From Rhodosorus marinus (Eukaryota; Rhodophyta; Stylonematophyceae; Stylonematales; Stylonemataceae), in assembly GCA_029953675.1 (NCBI GenBank), contig JAMWBK010000005.1, forward strand, positions 1,674,001 through 1,738,000: 64,000 nucleotides of DNA, read 5' to 3'. The position numbers and the translations under genes are program-made. Below are positions 34,189 to 45,979 of the stretch, one piece after another (the first letter of the stretch is position 1; every line of letters begins with the position of its first letter). Below the pieces are notes generated by a model. That model searched no databases. It saw only the letters and a list, made by a program, of their open reading frames with translations, and was not told the DNA's origin.

Positions 34189-35890
34189 AACTCGCTCTAC
34201 CAACCCCTGCTTTCAACAAGATTCGGCTATTTGGAAAAGGAATGGTCCACTCGCAGCTTTGCGTTTTGCTCTTGGTCCCTCTGTTCAAGTTCTTTACGAA
34301 AGGTTATGCTTCTACTGAAACCCACGGAAGAAACAATGTCAATCCTACACGCAACTCTCGGACACTACCCACTCCCCAGGGCGTCAAAGCCACCCCGTCG
34401 GATCCATTTATGCCCCGTCAACAAAAAAAAAGCATGATCTTATCCTCGATGAAGAGAATCCATCAAAAACTGCCGCTTATCCGAAGATTTAAGGTTTCCA
34501 TAGATGACCAAAATCCTCCATCTGAAAGCAAAGCCACGAAAAGTTTTCCTCGCCCTCACCGCGCCTAGATTGCTAATATGCTTTTGACCCCCGTCACGTA
34601 CTCTCTCCCTCCCCCATACTGGGACAGAATCTGTCCCACCCAGCTCGACGCCCTGAAGGAGTGCCCTGGATTTCTCGTCTTGAAAGGGTGTCTATCGGGG
34701 TGACGCTCATCTTGTGTGGAGTTTCAGGGGTCCGGGACTCGCCGCCATACACGTCTCAACCCAACCCATTTGCTGTTCCGCTACTTGCGCTCTCAGGCGC
34801 TCGACAAGGTCGTGAAGTGGAGCGCGAAGTCCCTCTGCCTGTGGCTGGTGCTAATGGCGTTGATGCCCTGGTTGTGCAGCTGGTCACGGACCTGATGGTA
34901 TCTGATCTGGTTGCTTACCGAAGATTTGGGTTGAAAACATCCTGTTTGACCATTGACGATCCTCGCCCATTCCTTCCCGTGGTGGGACATTATTTTACAC
35001 CAAAACGCGACGCTAAATGAGAACGCCCATAGGGAATGTGACGCTAAATATATGTGGAGGTTCAGAGGGGCCGCACTCGTTATCAAACGCGGCCCAACTG
35101 TTTGCGGTTCCGCTACTTTTGCTCTCATGCGCTCGGCACGGACCGGGAAGTGGATTGCCAAGTCCCTCTGCTTGTGATCATGACCATAGTGCAGAGGATA
35201 CGGTTGGACATCCTCTCATCAGTCTATAGTGCCGGAACCAGGCGATGTCGGTTTGTTTCTCCGTGCCAGAACAGGCCATTTCGACGGCATGGTTCCGAGA
35301 ACCACGGAGAGGCAGAGGCCATGGATGTTGTGGTCATTTAAGGATGAGGAGCGCGTCAACTCCACCACAGCTCTCGGGCCCTGTCCCCCTGGTAGGAATG
35401 ACCAGACATTATTTAGCGAAGAAATGATGCCCTAGTCCTATAAGTAATAAAGGTTTTATCAAAATCAAACCTCTTGTCCAGATCTGATACGGTCTAAGAC
35501 TATATCAAGAAAGTCTACCAACACAGTAAACTAGAAAGATGAATATAGATTGAATATATTTCCCTGCACGAATGAATTTCGATTATGACTTATATAGATT
35601 GCAATATATGTTTTTTATACTAAATATTGATTCATACGTTGTCGAGGGTTATCGATATAGTCGCACACGGCAGTTGTGGGGATGGACGATGCAAGTTCGT
35701 TGAGCTACTGGATATGTCTATTGCTTGGCTAGCATCTATAGATCCATCCAATCCATAAAATCTGTGCAGTCTGATATGCGGCTTGGTTTTTAGGCGATAG
35801 CTGCGGACTTGAGGTTCGGAGTTTTTTTTCTGTTTGGCTCTTTTTCGTTTGTTTCGGGCATGTTGGTCCCGAGCGGTTGATCAACGAACA
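34189..35890. other. Divergent intergenic region with a diverged duplication
   Basis: No supported gene. A perfect 9-bp palindrome with a 1-base centre lies at 34620-34638 (tgggacaga/tctgtccca). Two diverged copies of a roughly 160-base segment start at about 34700 and 35038. Bases 35440-35700 are AT-rich, and the last 80 bases are the C-poor leader of the exosome gene. Confidence 0.55.
34700..35200 (+). repeat. Diverged direct duplication, period 338
   Basis: Copy A (from 34700) and copy B (from 35038) share a GTGACGCT start, a block near ttccgctacttgcgctctca or ttccgctacttttgctctca, and the block AAGTCCCTCTGC. They remain aligned over about 160 bases with many substitutions and small gaps. 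Both copies are open in one frame (FAVPLLALSGAR and FAVPLLLLSCAR), but no known domain is visible. Confidence 0.7.
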
Positions 35891-36902
35891 ATGGAGGTTA
35901 AAGTTTTCGAGCGGGTGCACCCCCGAGAATACTTCAATCTGTTTTCTGAAAAAGGAATTAGACCTGATGGCAGATCTCTGACCGGGTCACGGAAGACTGC
36001 AGTACGTGTTGGTAAGGACTTTTTGGCTTCAATTAGGTTTAGGGATTGGCCCAAATCTTTTTTCCTGCCCCATAACGTGTGAACACAGCTGAATCGGTCC
36101 ATTGTATCACTTAATGATCGTAGGCTCAATACGCACGGCCCTTGGGTCTGCAATGGTGAAATGCGGGAGCACCACTATGCTATGCGGCACTACTGCGAAG
36201 GTTATCAACCCAACCGGAGCGAAAGTTGAATTCGCGCCAATAGGTAGGGCGTCGAGTGTGTTCATCGATATGTGTGTGTAAATTAATGCAATATGGGGAT
36301 CTTTTAGCTTACGCTGTCAAGCGGCTCTGTTCACTTCATGCGCGCAAGATGTAAATGTCGAACTGCTGCCGCTGTGCTCTGCGAAGTACAGACCAGGAAG
36401 GAAGCCTGAAGAAAGCTACCACCTTCAAGAACTGGTAGCTCAACACGTGCGACGGCTCGTTCAGCCTTCTTCGCTAGAGCTTGAATTCGAGGACATGATG
36501 TGGTCTTTGTCTTTAGACATCTACTGTCTGGAGGACGACGGCAATATGGACGATGCCACTCTCCTTGTCGCGATGGCGGCCTTGAAGGACACGAGGTTGC
36601 CAGAAATACTTTCAAGCGAGGAGGGCTACCATGTGACTAAGAGCAGAACAAGGACTGTTGACTTTCGAGAGTTGATTGTCCCAGTTAGCTTCGGGGTGGT
36701 CGATTCTAGAGTTGTGGTCGACCCGGATTCTTCGGAAGAAGCGTTATGCGAATCGAAGGTTACAATTTTTGTCGATGAAAAGGGAAGCTTTCGAGGGCTG
36801 TCAAAATCCGGTGGCTCAGTAACTAGCAAGGACTTGCTCTCAACGTGCTCTAAGCTCGCGGTGCAGAGAGCTCCGGCTCTATTCTCACAGCTTTCAAACT
36901 AA
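35891..36902 (+). CDS. RRP43: Exosome complex component RRP43 (EXOSC8-like)
   Basis: This is an RNase PH-type subunit of the RNA exosome ring, which degrades and trims RNA 3' to 5'; eukaryotic ring subunits are usually catalytically inactive and act as a channel. Three exons (35891-36011, 36124-36243, 36349-36902) give 264 residues (human EXOSC8 is 276). Landmarks: VHPREYFNLFSEKGIRPDGRS at the N terminus, SIRTALGSAMVKCGSTTMLCG, PLCSAKYRPGRKPEE, IYCLEDDGNMDDATLLVAMA, and VTIFVDEKGSFRGLSKSGG near the end. The P-R-E-Y-F opening and the R-P-G segment favour RRP43 over RRP42 or RRP45. The junction CCAATAG|AT gives P-I-D-V-N-V and keeps the family alignment. Confidence 0.87.
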
Positions 36903-37029
36903 CTTTGGCTGCAGAGAGTCCTCTTGACGGGATAGCTCTTTTAGTATGTGAATAAGTTCTAACCAAAACTATGAACAGAGGTGTGGGGCAGGGAAAGGGA
37001 ATTACGAGCCCTTGACCTGACGATACCCT

Positions 37030-38452
37030 TCATCTCCGATGTGTGCTTCTATGAAAGTAAAGCGTTGCTTCTTTGGCATGCCGATTCACTCCATCCGCTG
37101 TCTGAACTAGGTCGTCTGCAACTTCCTTGCCCGTGGTGAATCTGGTTGGAAATGGATACATGTCCGCTTCGCGGTGTCTTAGGAAACGAGCATCTCTCAC
37201 GAAAACGAAATTCCCAGCTGCACCTGGAACAGCTCCTCCTCTAATATAGATCAGGTTGTTGATCCCATCAACCTTGTATACCTGCTCAAACGAAATTGCC
37301 ACACCAGCGCATTAACAGTAGTATGCAAGAAAGAGTCAGACTTCAAGACGTGTTCGTCTCGTATGCTCGAAAGTCCAAGGCCACACATTCATCTTGACGC
37401 GCAAGTAGTTTCCTTTGAAAAACAGATCTTACCTGAAATTTCTGGATTGTCTTCCTCTTTCCACCCATTCTGCCCGCCATCTTTCGCCCCGGTTTGGTCT
37501 TGATGGCTCTTGTACCGGTCGAGCCAAGTGATCTGGCGGCTTTCGTAACCCCGTGAGTACGACCTTGACCTTTGAATCCCCATCGCCTAACGGCACCTTG
37601 GAAACCTAAAAAGGAGTGGAACGACGACCATCCTTGCTAAGTAGGTTGTGAGGGAAGCCAACAGAAGAACTGCTGTGTACTTTCCCGGCTCATACCTTTC
37701 CCTCTCGTGACGCCCTGTACATCAACGTGCTGCCCAGCGACGAAATGGCGTGCAGTAAGCTCCGTTCCAGGAGGCAAAAGGGCATCCTCAGTAACGCCAA
37801 ATCCGCACGTCTTCCTCTTCGGCTCGACTCCAGCAGTGGCGAAGTGATACCGCTGGGCCCTTCTCACCTTGTACGGTCTCTCCAAACCGGCGGAAACCTA
37901 AAAGAATGTGCGGGTGAGAGTAAGAACAAACGGCAACCAAAAACTGGATGATCCTTGTTACTCGATTGATCAAGCAGAAGACGTAGAACTCATGAACTCG
38001 ACACATACCTCGAGGTGCCAGTGGCCAGTTTTGCTGTTAAGCTGTGGTTTTTCCACTGCAGTAACGTGACACCGGTCTACGCAAAGTACTGAACAGTTAA
38101 ACCGTTTGTTATTCACATCCCACAATCCAATATTTCCCACTTTCACTGCTATGAGCCCGGTTCGCACGCTTTTCCGAGTCTGTTTCCTTCCAGGGGTCCA
38201 CAACGGGAACATCTGGTCCTCGGTTAGACTCGTTACTCCCGGCATATACTTTTGTGCCCCATCTGCCTCCTCTAGCCCAGAACTAAATATCACTTTCTCA
38301 CCAAGCCCTTCTTCGGCATTTTCAATAGACCCCAGATTTCCTTCTCCTTCATCAGGAGGAACGTTAGTGCTTGTAAACCTCCTCCCTATAGACTGTATTC
38401 CTCTCCATCGCGAATTCCAAGCACAGGACGAGCTCACCAGCTGACGAAACAT
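37030..38452 (-). CDS. MRPL3: Mitochondrial large-subunit ribosomal protein uL3m
   Basis: uL3 sits near the peptidyl-transferase centre and starts large-subunit assembly. Four exons (38009-38452, 37696-37897, 37433-37605, 37030-37281) give 356 residues with introns of 111, 90 and 151 nt. The first 60 residues (MFRQLVSSSCAWNSRWRG and on) form a presequence. The core has RTGLIAVKVGN, the FVAGQHVDVQGVTRGKG loop, RRWGFKGQGRTHG, the GTRAIKTKPGRKMAGRMG loop and KVDGINNLIYIRGGAVPG, all in the order of bacterial-type L3. A plastid location is possible, but plastid L3 is normally plastid-encoded in red algae and the leader looks mitochondrial. The upstream frame contains only a GTG, so I start at the ATG. 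Confidence 0.9.
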
Positions 38453-39470
38453 ACCCTCCTCCCAGGCCACAAAATACGCAATCGAATCCTCTAAATACAG
38501 GTGCAGACGGCCAGACCACGTCCCCTCAGCTACGCAACACCCTCATTCCCCTCCCCACCCCCCCTAAAAAACGAAAAATCAGACACACGGCAGGCCAGAT
38601 GTCCTTTACCCGGAAGCCCCCTTCACAAAAGTGTCAAGTTACCAATCTACATACAGATAGAGCTACTGTAAAGCAATCAGGCAGTGATGGCTCACCAAGA
38701 AAACCCCGCAAAAAAAAAAAGAAGAAGAGAACAACCTCCTCGACATTGCTAGTCTCACTCCTACCCCACCCACCCAACCAAATGTGCCAGCTGCTTCCTT
38801 CATCAGCTAGATCTGCTTACCCCCTCCCTCACTTTTAGGGGGGGGTTGAGGGAACCCCGGCTTTCCTCAACAATCAATATATCAATCATAATCATATTTG
38901 ATTGAATCAATAATTTTAAAAACTATTTAGGTATTCGTAAATTATCCATTATAACACGTACACGTGTCTCTAATATCAAATCGAGACGCGTGTTTGATGA
39001 GTGATATTTTTAACCCCTGGTCGAATAACACCCATATGACTACAATTGTGCTTAATAAATAAATATGTTTTGAACAATATGATAAGTGAACAGCTTGTGC
39101 CTTAGGGGTCTGACAATAGATTTGCTTTTGATGAAGAAAATTGGAGAGGTCGTTTGTTTTTATTTTGTTGGGTGTGTTTATGTTGTTTGTTAATTTTTTG
39201 GGTTGCGGACCGCCGACGTCGATAGGGCGTTTTCTGGGAGTGGGGTTTTGTTTTTTTTTTCCTGGGCATTGGGATGGTGGTACGAAAATTGGGGTATTTT
39301 GGAAGGGGGCGTTGAGCTTGGCGGTGTGCACGGAGTTGATTAGGGATGGTGTTGGGGAAGGTGGACGGGGAAGTTTGAAGTGCTGGGGGAGGGGGGTTGT
39401 GTGTGGGGTTGGTCGCCGGTGGGATTTGTGTTTGTGTGTTTTTTGTTGGGTGAAGTAGTTTTGACTAACT
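38453..39470. promoter_or_regulatory. Divergent intergenic region
   Basis: The left part (38470-38800) is G-poor on the + strand and the right part (39130-39470) is C-poor and G/T-rich, so both divergent genes have C-poor sense-strand leaders. An AT-rich island lies between them (38860-39140). No gene is seen. Confidence 0.6.
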
Positions 39471-40422
39471 ATGGTGTCGATGAACAGGGATCGTCGGCGT
39501 GCGGCCAAGGAGGTTCGTTCTGTTTTCATCATTTGTTGTGGGGTTGTTTAGGGGGTTGTTTGTTGTTAATCTGTTAGGTAGCGGCTGTTTCTTTGTGCTT
39601 TTTGTTACGTTTTTTTTGCTGAGCGGGTGTTTTTTTTATCTTGTCTTGGGGATGGATATAGGCTGCAGCAGCTCCAGTGAAGGCTGCTGTCGAGAAGCCG
39701 ATCGGAGGGGAGAAGAATGGTGGGAAGAGGCTTGTACAGCCGAAGGCTGCATATTATCCGGCTGATGACGTGAAGAAGCCGTTGCCATCGCGAAAGCACA
39801 TTCACAAGCCGACGAAGTTGAGATCTTCGATAACTCCCGGTACTATTCTTATTCTATTGGCCGGAAACCACCGGGGAAAGAGAGTCGTTTTCCTGAAGCA
39901 GCTTGATACTGGTCTGATGTTGGTTACTGGACCATATTCAGTCAACGGGGTTCCCTTGAGGAAGGTCGACCAGGTAAGTTTCGGCCATACTTCAACTTGA
40001 TTGTCAAGACGCAACTCGGATGGGCGGGTTCGCCGGGTATCCGGATACGCCCCAGCGTCGGCATCCACCTAGTCACTAGGTAACTTTGTTGTTGGTAGCT
40101 AATTGATGATGAGTTTCAATTTTAGGCTTACGTCATTGCCACATCGACGAAGATCGACGTTTCCGGAGTTGATGTCAGTAAGTTTGACGGCAAGTACTTC
40201 AAGAAGGACAAGTCGAAGAAGTCCAAGAAGACTGAAGAGGATTTCATGGCGGTGGAGTCGACCGAAAAGAAGTCCGAGATCCCTGAGGGCAAGGTCGCCG
40301 ACCAGAAGGCGGTAGACACTGCTATCATCACTGAGCTGAAGAAGGAAGAAATGCTCATTGCCTACTTGGGGGCGAGGTTTTCTCTAACAAAAGGACAGTA
40401 CCCTCACAAGATGGTGTTCTAG
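39471..40422 (+). CDS. RPL6: 60S ribosomal protein eL6
   Basis: This is a eukaryotic large-subunit ribosomal protein. Three exons (39471-39512, 39662-39973, 40126-40422) give 216 residues. The short first exon encodes [14 protein letters not shown], so the intron splits the gene just after the start, as is common in ribosomal protein genes. Family landmarks are [70 protein letters not shown] and the end [13 protein letters not shown]. The second ATG at 39480 could also serve. The leader is about 300 bases of C-poor, T/G-rich sequence. Confidence 0.95.
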
Positions 40423-40678
40423 AGCGTCGACGGTACAATTTCAAATATAGATGTCTTGTTAAAATGATCGAGTTCTTATGCAAAGCAAAGCAAAAGTTGG
40501 CCCTCGTCCGATTCCAGTCCAAAAATCAAGTTTAGATGGGCCTCGAGCCGACCAAAGCATACAATAACTTGCAAAACGAAGGCTGCGCTCGCCGACGATG
40601 CGTGCTCATTCCTGGGAGTAGGGAAGAAAGGGGCTAGGTATTGATGAATCCCTCTTGGGAAGACCTAGGGCCAGCGGA

Positions 40679-41278
40679 ATGGACAGGTCGGGCAGCAAAG
40701 TTGAGGAACAAATACGTGCTGCACTTTGGCGGGCGATTAAGGACTCAACTACGAGCATAAATAAAGGTGCTCAGGAGAACCTTGTCGAGTTCCTAGCGGA
40801 CGACCTAGTAGAGGCTCAAAAGAGTAAGGAGTCGGCGCTTTTGTTCGAGTCTCAGCAACTCGAGGCTTTGCTAGAGGATGTGTGGCTGAGCGCGGAAGGT
40901 GTTGAGGAGGATGAGGACAGAAAATTCTTTGAGTGCCTATCCCACGAGCTTAAATTGGTTCAAGCTAGATTCGAAGAGGACAATGACTCCGAGCTGGAAG
41001 GTGTATGCCAACTATGCGAACGAGAAATACCGCTGACTAGACACCATGTGTTTCCGAGAGCGGTCCACAAGGACTTAAAAAGAAAAGGATATACAATTCA
41101 GCAGCTAAGCGCGACGGTGAGCATTTGTCGCTCATGTCACACGGCCATTCACAAATTCATCCCCGAGAAGGAGCTGGCCTTGCACTACAATACAATCGAG
41201 GCCCTCGAGGAACACGAGAAGGTGAAGAACTTCATTGAATGGAATTCAAAGCAGAAAGTCCGCACAAAGCGAAGATGA
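40679..41278 (+). CDS. HNH-domain protein of a conserved eukaryotic family
   Basis: A single exon encodes 199 residues. The N-terminal 110 residues are acidic and helical. A zinc/HNH module follows: CQLCEREIPLTRHHVFPRAV with the tandem His, then SICRSCHTAIHKF with the second Cys pair and the last His, then LALHYNTIEALEEHEKVKNF and IEWNSKQK. This layout resembles HNH proteins widespread in fungi and algae and, more distantly, McrA-type nucleases. The metal ligands (CxxC, HH, CxxC, H) all seem present, so nuclease activity is possible but not shown. The in-frame codon at 40655 is TTG, so I start at the ATG. No sign of mobility is visible around it. Confidence 0.8.
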   Translation: MDRSGSKVEEQIRAALWRAIKDSTTSINKGAQENLVEFLADDLVEAQKSKESALLFESQQLEALLEDVWLSAEGVEEDEDRKFFECLSHELKLVQARFEEDNDSELEGVCQLCEREIPLTRHHVFPRAVHKDLKRKGYTIQQLSATVSICRSCHTAIHKFIPEKELALHYNTIEALEEHEKVKNFIEWNSKQKVRTKRR

Positions 41279-43836
41279 GCGAGCGGTCAAGAGCTTCTGG
41301 AGCACCAAGGAGTTTTGAAACGGCGTAAGGCTCAAAGATCAGCCTGAAAGATGCCCGTTCCATAGTAGGAGCCGGTCACGCAAGCCATCAATCTGACAAC
41401 TGTGGAATCTCATTCATGGCTGAAGTCGCAACGAGGAAAACACCACCATTTCCAAAAAACACCAGAATTGTTCAGGAGGCAGTTTGGCAGACCATGGAAA
41501 TGTGAAATTAGATGCGATTACTACTCAAGCGCGAGGGATAAACGGCATTTCCTATGCCCTAATTGGCTATGACCTTTTTGTCCTTTGTGGCTCAGAAACT
41601 CGCTGTGAGCAAGTACATAGTTCAGAGAAGAAAGTCAGTCCCCGGTGTGCGCGTTCCGAAAATGTGCTGCGAATGAGGAAGTGGCCAGTTCGGCGCATAC
41701 ACTTGAAAGAGATGTTTCTGAAGGTTGCGCAACCGCTCAATCTGTGTTTTGTAGTTGCTGAGCGAAAACGAAATCGGAGCCTGCACAGATAAATTTCGGC
41801 ACGGTTCATGCTGAGTCGAGATCCCTTTGGGTCATTAAGCTTGCATCTGGTCAAGCAAGCGGTGACACTGGAATGCCGAGATGCACAACCGCAGCATGAG
41901 GGTCTCCTTCGGGTTAATGCTATCTGTCCAAAACAAGAAATTCTTAGTTTTCATGGACTCTTTATCCCTCTCTCATACATCTAACATACAAGCAAAAGTG
42001 GGCTAGCCGTCGATGAGAGCTTACCGCTAGGGGGTCTTCTCGTTGGTTCCCTGTCCTGACGGTTGTGCCACTGCACTTTCTCTAGATCAGAGTCTGGGCA
42101 CCATATTCTCCTAATCAAGCAGTGATATCTACAATACTTCTGTAGAGGTTCTGCCAGCGACGGGATTTGCAATCTACTGAACGTACGCTTCTAAAGGACT
42201 CTCAATTTCTTTGTAAAATCTTAAATTCACTGGGGTTTTATTAAAATGAATTCACTGAGGGCGTAACCTGGACAAACAGCTGAATTCCTACTCGTTCTGA
42301 GTCCACTTGACATCATCTAATTTTAACGAAATTATGATCTTCAGCCCTGGTTGGTGGTTTGGATCTGGATTTGCCGATTGGGTTGGACGAGATATTGACT
42401 TGCCTTGCTGGGTTGGGCAAGCGAATGCCTGCATTGAAGATCGGTGGCTTGCGATTTTGGAGGCGTAAGGACAGCTGATTATCAGTCGGTGAATCCGGAA
42501 CGTTGCTTATATTTCTGGATGAGAAGGGAACAGTCCAATCCATTCCCTTTCAACCTTGGCTCGCGCCGGTGCTCTAGTTTGGTGCAGTATATCGAGTTCG
42601 AAAATGCGTCCTTCACGCTTACCCAATGAGATTGTTTCCAGTACTTAACAAAGCCTCACTTTGATCTGAAATGGATTGGGTCCAGGTCTAAATAATAAAA
42701 AATTCTGAACACCCTTCCGTCACCGCAGCCCACCCCTTCACCGAAAATCATCGCCTTTCCATACCTCATCAAGATCCCATGTCACCTACAGTCCCATGTC
42801 ACATCCGTGGCCCCATGGCACATCCGCGTCTTCTGTCAAGAGAGTCCCCATGTCACACCGGCGTCTTCTGTCACCAGAGTCCCATGGCACATCCGCGTCT
42901 TCTGTCACCAGAGTCCCACGGCATATTCGTGTCTCCTGTCTCCAGAGTCCCTTGTCACATCCACGTCTTCTGGGCACCAGAGTCCCATGTCACATCCGTG
43001 TCTTCTGTCACCAGTGTCCCATGGCACATCCGCGTCTTCTGTCACCAGAGTCCCATGGCACATCCGCGTCTTTTGTCACCAGAGTCCCATGGCATATCCG
43101 CGTCTTCTGTCAACAGAGTCTTTGGTAGCTGTGAGCAGAAGTGGATTGCCAAAGCTGAGATTTGGAGTGCTTAGCTGGACAGCATGGGATGTTCAGCAAA
43201 GGGCTACTGTGAAGAGAGGAGGATCAAGAAGGTGGGGATTTCTTGGTGGAAGGTGAGTGGGAAGGTTTTATAAGCAGAGGAAGGGGTTTGAAGGTGAAGG
43301 TGGTGGTGGAAAAAGGGGTCGTGAACTAAGAAGGGATTGAAGAGAACAGGAACAGAGCTGGGTGAAATAAAGGACAGGGGGAGGTCCTTGTTGGAAACAA
43401 ACTGGACAAGAGGTTAAGTTGAGAGCGGGTTCTCAGGTGGAATTAAGGGAACTGGGGGGTTTTTTACAATAGCAGAGGCTATCCTTGGTGGAAGAGGGGA
43501 CGAGGGAATAGTCTGGGCGGGTTGGGTGCGGGAGACTGAGGTCGGGCTTTTTGTTGTGAAATCGTCCGTTGTAGAAGAGAAATTTGCCTGGCTCAGAGTG
43601 CTTGGCAAAACTGCGAAAACTGATTACCCGTTGAATGGACTAGGATTTTGCTTTCCTGGCTTATTGCATTAGGAGTTGAGTTTTAATAACGTTTCAGGGG
43701 TTGCCAGTCTTTACGTGGGAAGAGGGATTTATCAGTAGTATGTGTTGAACCACAGGAGTTGGAGGTTGCCGTAGGGAAAAACCAAGAAGGGCGGTTTGCG
43801 TCGTAGTTGGTATTGCATTGGAGGGAGTGAGAGGTG
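41279..43836. other. Intergenic region with minisatellite and C-poor leader
   Basis: No supported gene. It contains the 34-bp minisatellite (42775-43118). After it, from about 43200 to the RBR start, the + strand is strongly C-poor (runs such as GAAGGTGAAGGTGGTGGTGG). Short frames elsewhere show no family-like sequence. Confidence 0.6.
42775..43118 (+). repeat. 34-bp minisatellite, about nine full units
   Basis: The unit is about 34 bases and begins gtcccatggcacatccgcgt. Nine full and two partial units follow one another with a few substitutions and single-base length changes. The period is not a multiple of three, so the overlapping frames on both strands are shadows. Confidence 0.93.
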
Positions 43837-45035
43837 ATGTCTGTCGAAGCAGAGGTGGCAGTTGAAGGTTCGTTTTCGTGTCCGATATGTATAGCGGACT
43901 ATGGTGCGAACGAGAAGTGGTGTTCCCCCGAAGCATGTTCTCACAAGCTCTGTCAAGAGTGCGCGGAACAATATTTTGATGCGGCAATCAAGAATAGAGA
44001 CCTTCCGCTACGTTGCGTAATCCCGGATTGCGGGTGTACGTATGAACGTCAACAGGTTGAGCACGTGCTAGGCAAAGATGACCTCTCAAAGTATGAGGCG
44101 ATTCTCCTCTTGAACTATCTCGAATCAGACCCAAATGTGAGATTTTGTCCTGTAGCGGACTGTCCGTTTGCGGTCATTGGGACCCCAGATGATCCAGTCA
44201 TTGAGTGCGGGGTGTGTGGTGGGTCCTTCTGCTTCACCTGCAGGAACAGCTGGGCCGAGGGTCACAAATGCGTCTTGTTTGAGGGCGTAGACAGCGTCAA
44301 AGCATGCCCTAAGTACGTGAATTCGAATCCAGGTTCCAAGTTCCTATCTCTTGACCTCACTGGTCGCTAGTCTGAGTCATGACTAACGCATTTGAGTTTT
44401 AAACATGTACAGCTGTAATATCCCAATTCAGAAGCTCCAGGACAATTCGTGCAATAAGATGGTGTGTCCCCAGTGCAAGTGCGCGTTCTGCTGGCTGTGC
44501 AGGAAAGAAGTCAACGAAATTGATCACTTTTGGACACCATCAGGATGTACCTACTATGGAAAGAGTACCCAGGGCAAACGGCGGAGGTGTGTATACACTG
44601 TGATATACCTAGTGGGCTCACCTGTGTTTATCGGCTTCGTGGCAGTCATGCTCGTGCCCGTTGTGGTCATCCAAATCCCATATTCCGCGGTGCAGAGGGC
44701 CCATGAGAAGGGCAAATCACGGCTACATTTGGTGCGCTGCTTTCCGCCAAGATCTGCTTGCTTGCATTATTTCCGGCGAGCTGTGCTCATGAGGTTCTGG
44801 ATTGACTGAAGAAATTGTTCTTGCCACATCTTAACAGATCGGAAATGGCGTTGCCGGTGCCATGATATCACCGTTCGCAGCCGCTGCGGCAGTTGCTGTG
44901 TTCGTTCCGTACGCCTTGGGCGTGGTATATATATACGTTCCAGCCTCCTTCTTCTCAAGACACATCTTGAGACGTTTTCGGCGACGAAAAGGCAGAACCG
45001 ATACTGAAAGAATCAAAGATTGTACAAAAGTGTAA
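43837..45035 (+). CDS. RBR (RING-IBR-RING) E3 ubiquitin ligase with two membrane segments
   Basis: RBR ligases take ubiquitin from an E2 onto a RING2 cysteine and then to the substrate. Three exons (43837-44312, 44413-44735, 44839-45035) give about 330 residues. RING1: CPICIADYG, then CSHKLCQEC. IBR: VRFCPVADCPFAV, CGVCGGSFCFTC. RING2: ACPNCNIPIQ, then NSCNKMVC with the probable catalytic Cys, then CAFCWLC. Two hydrophobic stretches follow (VYTVIYLVGSPVFIGFVAVM and FAAAAAVAVFVPYALGVVYI), then a basic tail. This layout resembles RNF19/dorfin and RNF144. The first donor (AA|GTACGT) restores the CPNC zinc pair. I placed the exon 2 end at a GTGCGC donor; reading through it gives a short alternative tail instead. 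A possible 20-nt intron near the stop would add about 67 residues. Confidence 0.85.
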
Positions 45036-45284
45036 CTGTGAATAGACCCAGGCTTGGTTCGTCCTCATGGGACTATCCGGAGGCTGCTACGACACCTCAT
45101 GGCAGTAATAGAAAGCTTAAAAAGAAACAAAAGCAAGTGAACTTTGAACGCCGTCCGCCTAATATTGACTCTAAGAAGAGCCCAAGTCCACCCCGCAAAT
45201 ACTTTATGCAATTGCCTACCCAGCTCCGGGACCAGCAGGACAAGAACAAGGGTTAGGCGAAGATTTCGTTCGGCTTTCTCAAGC

Positions 45285-45979
45285 ATGGCTTTTGTTGGGT
45301 TAGCGCCAAGGTTGCATTGCCGCGGATTGAGAGTGCGCTGTTGTAGCCTCGAAGGCAGCAATGATAAAAAAGCGAAGGTTGAAGAGGCCATTTTTGCCCT
45401 GAGGACGGATCTCCCTCGGCAGTATGATGCAGTGTTTTCCCTCGACTTTTCTATTTTTGCGGACGATGTTACCTTCGATGATCCGTGGACGAAAATTAGG
45501 GGAAAGCTCAACTATCGAGGCATGTTGTACACTTTAGCAGCGATCAAAGCGGTAAGCCAGGAAACGATCAAGCGACTGGCCACCGATTTTCGTAAAAACT
45601 CGACCCTGCATTCTAATCACAGATGCCACCCAACCATGTTCACCCGCGGACATTTGTAGGTTTTCTTCTCCGATGCCGTTTTTGACCTCTCAAGCTGCGA
45701 GCTAGCTGAAGACGACACAAAGATTCGAACAAGGTAGTCACCCAGAGATGTCTTTGGAACCACAAGTCGAAAGCAGTTTCAAAAGTCTTTTCTTTTGCTG
45801 AAGACCTGTTTTCTTTTTTCTTCCGGACGTGAATGTTTTCTGTACACACCAAAATCAGGTGGCTTACCAAAGGAAGACTTCGACTGATCGATAGGGAAAT
45901 AAGCTTGAGTGGTACCGACTATTTCCATCTCGACGATGAAGGACAAATTGTGAGACACGAGAGCCTCTGGGATTCATAA
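45285..45979 (+). CDS. DUF2358 (SnoaL-like) protein, probably plastid
   Basis: Three exons (45285-45551, 45660-45733, 45859-45979) give 153 residues. The first 25 residues (MAFVGLAPRLHCRGLRVRCC) look like a plastid leader. The rest follows the DUF2358 pattern of cyanobacteria and plastids: LRTDLPRQYDAVFSLDFSIF, then ADDVTFDDP, KIRGKLNYRGMLYTL, a VFFSDAVFDL strand and a WLTKGRLRL strand before HLDDEGQIVRHESLWD. The fold is the NTF2/SnoaL cone. The biochemical role is unknown. The gene starts 250 bases after the RBR gene on the same strand and converges on the URI gene. Confidence 0.82.

Noticed and set aside
42786-43256. Several open frames across the 34-bp minisatellite
   Set aside because: The period is not a multiple of three and the frames consist only of the repeat.
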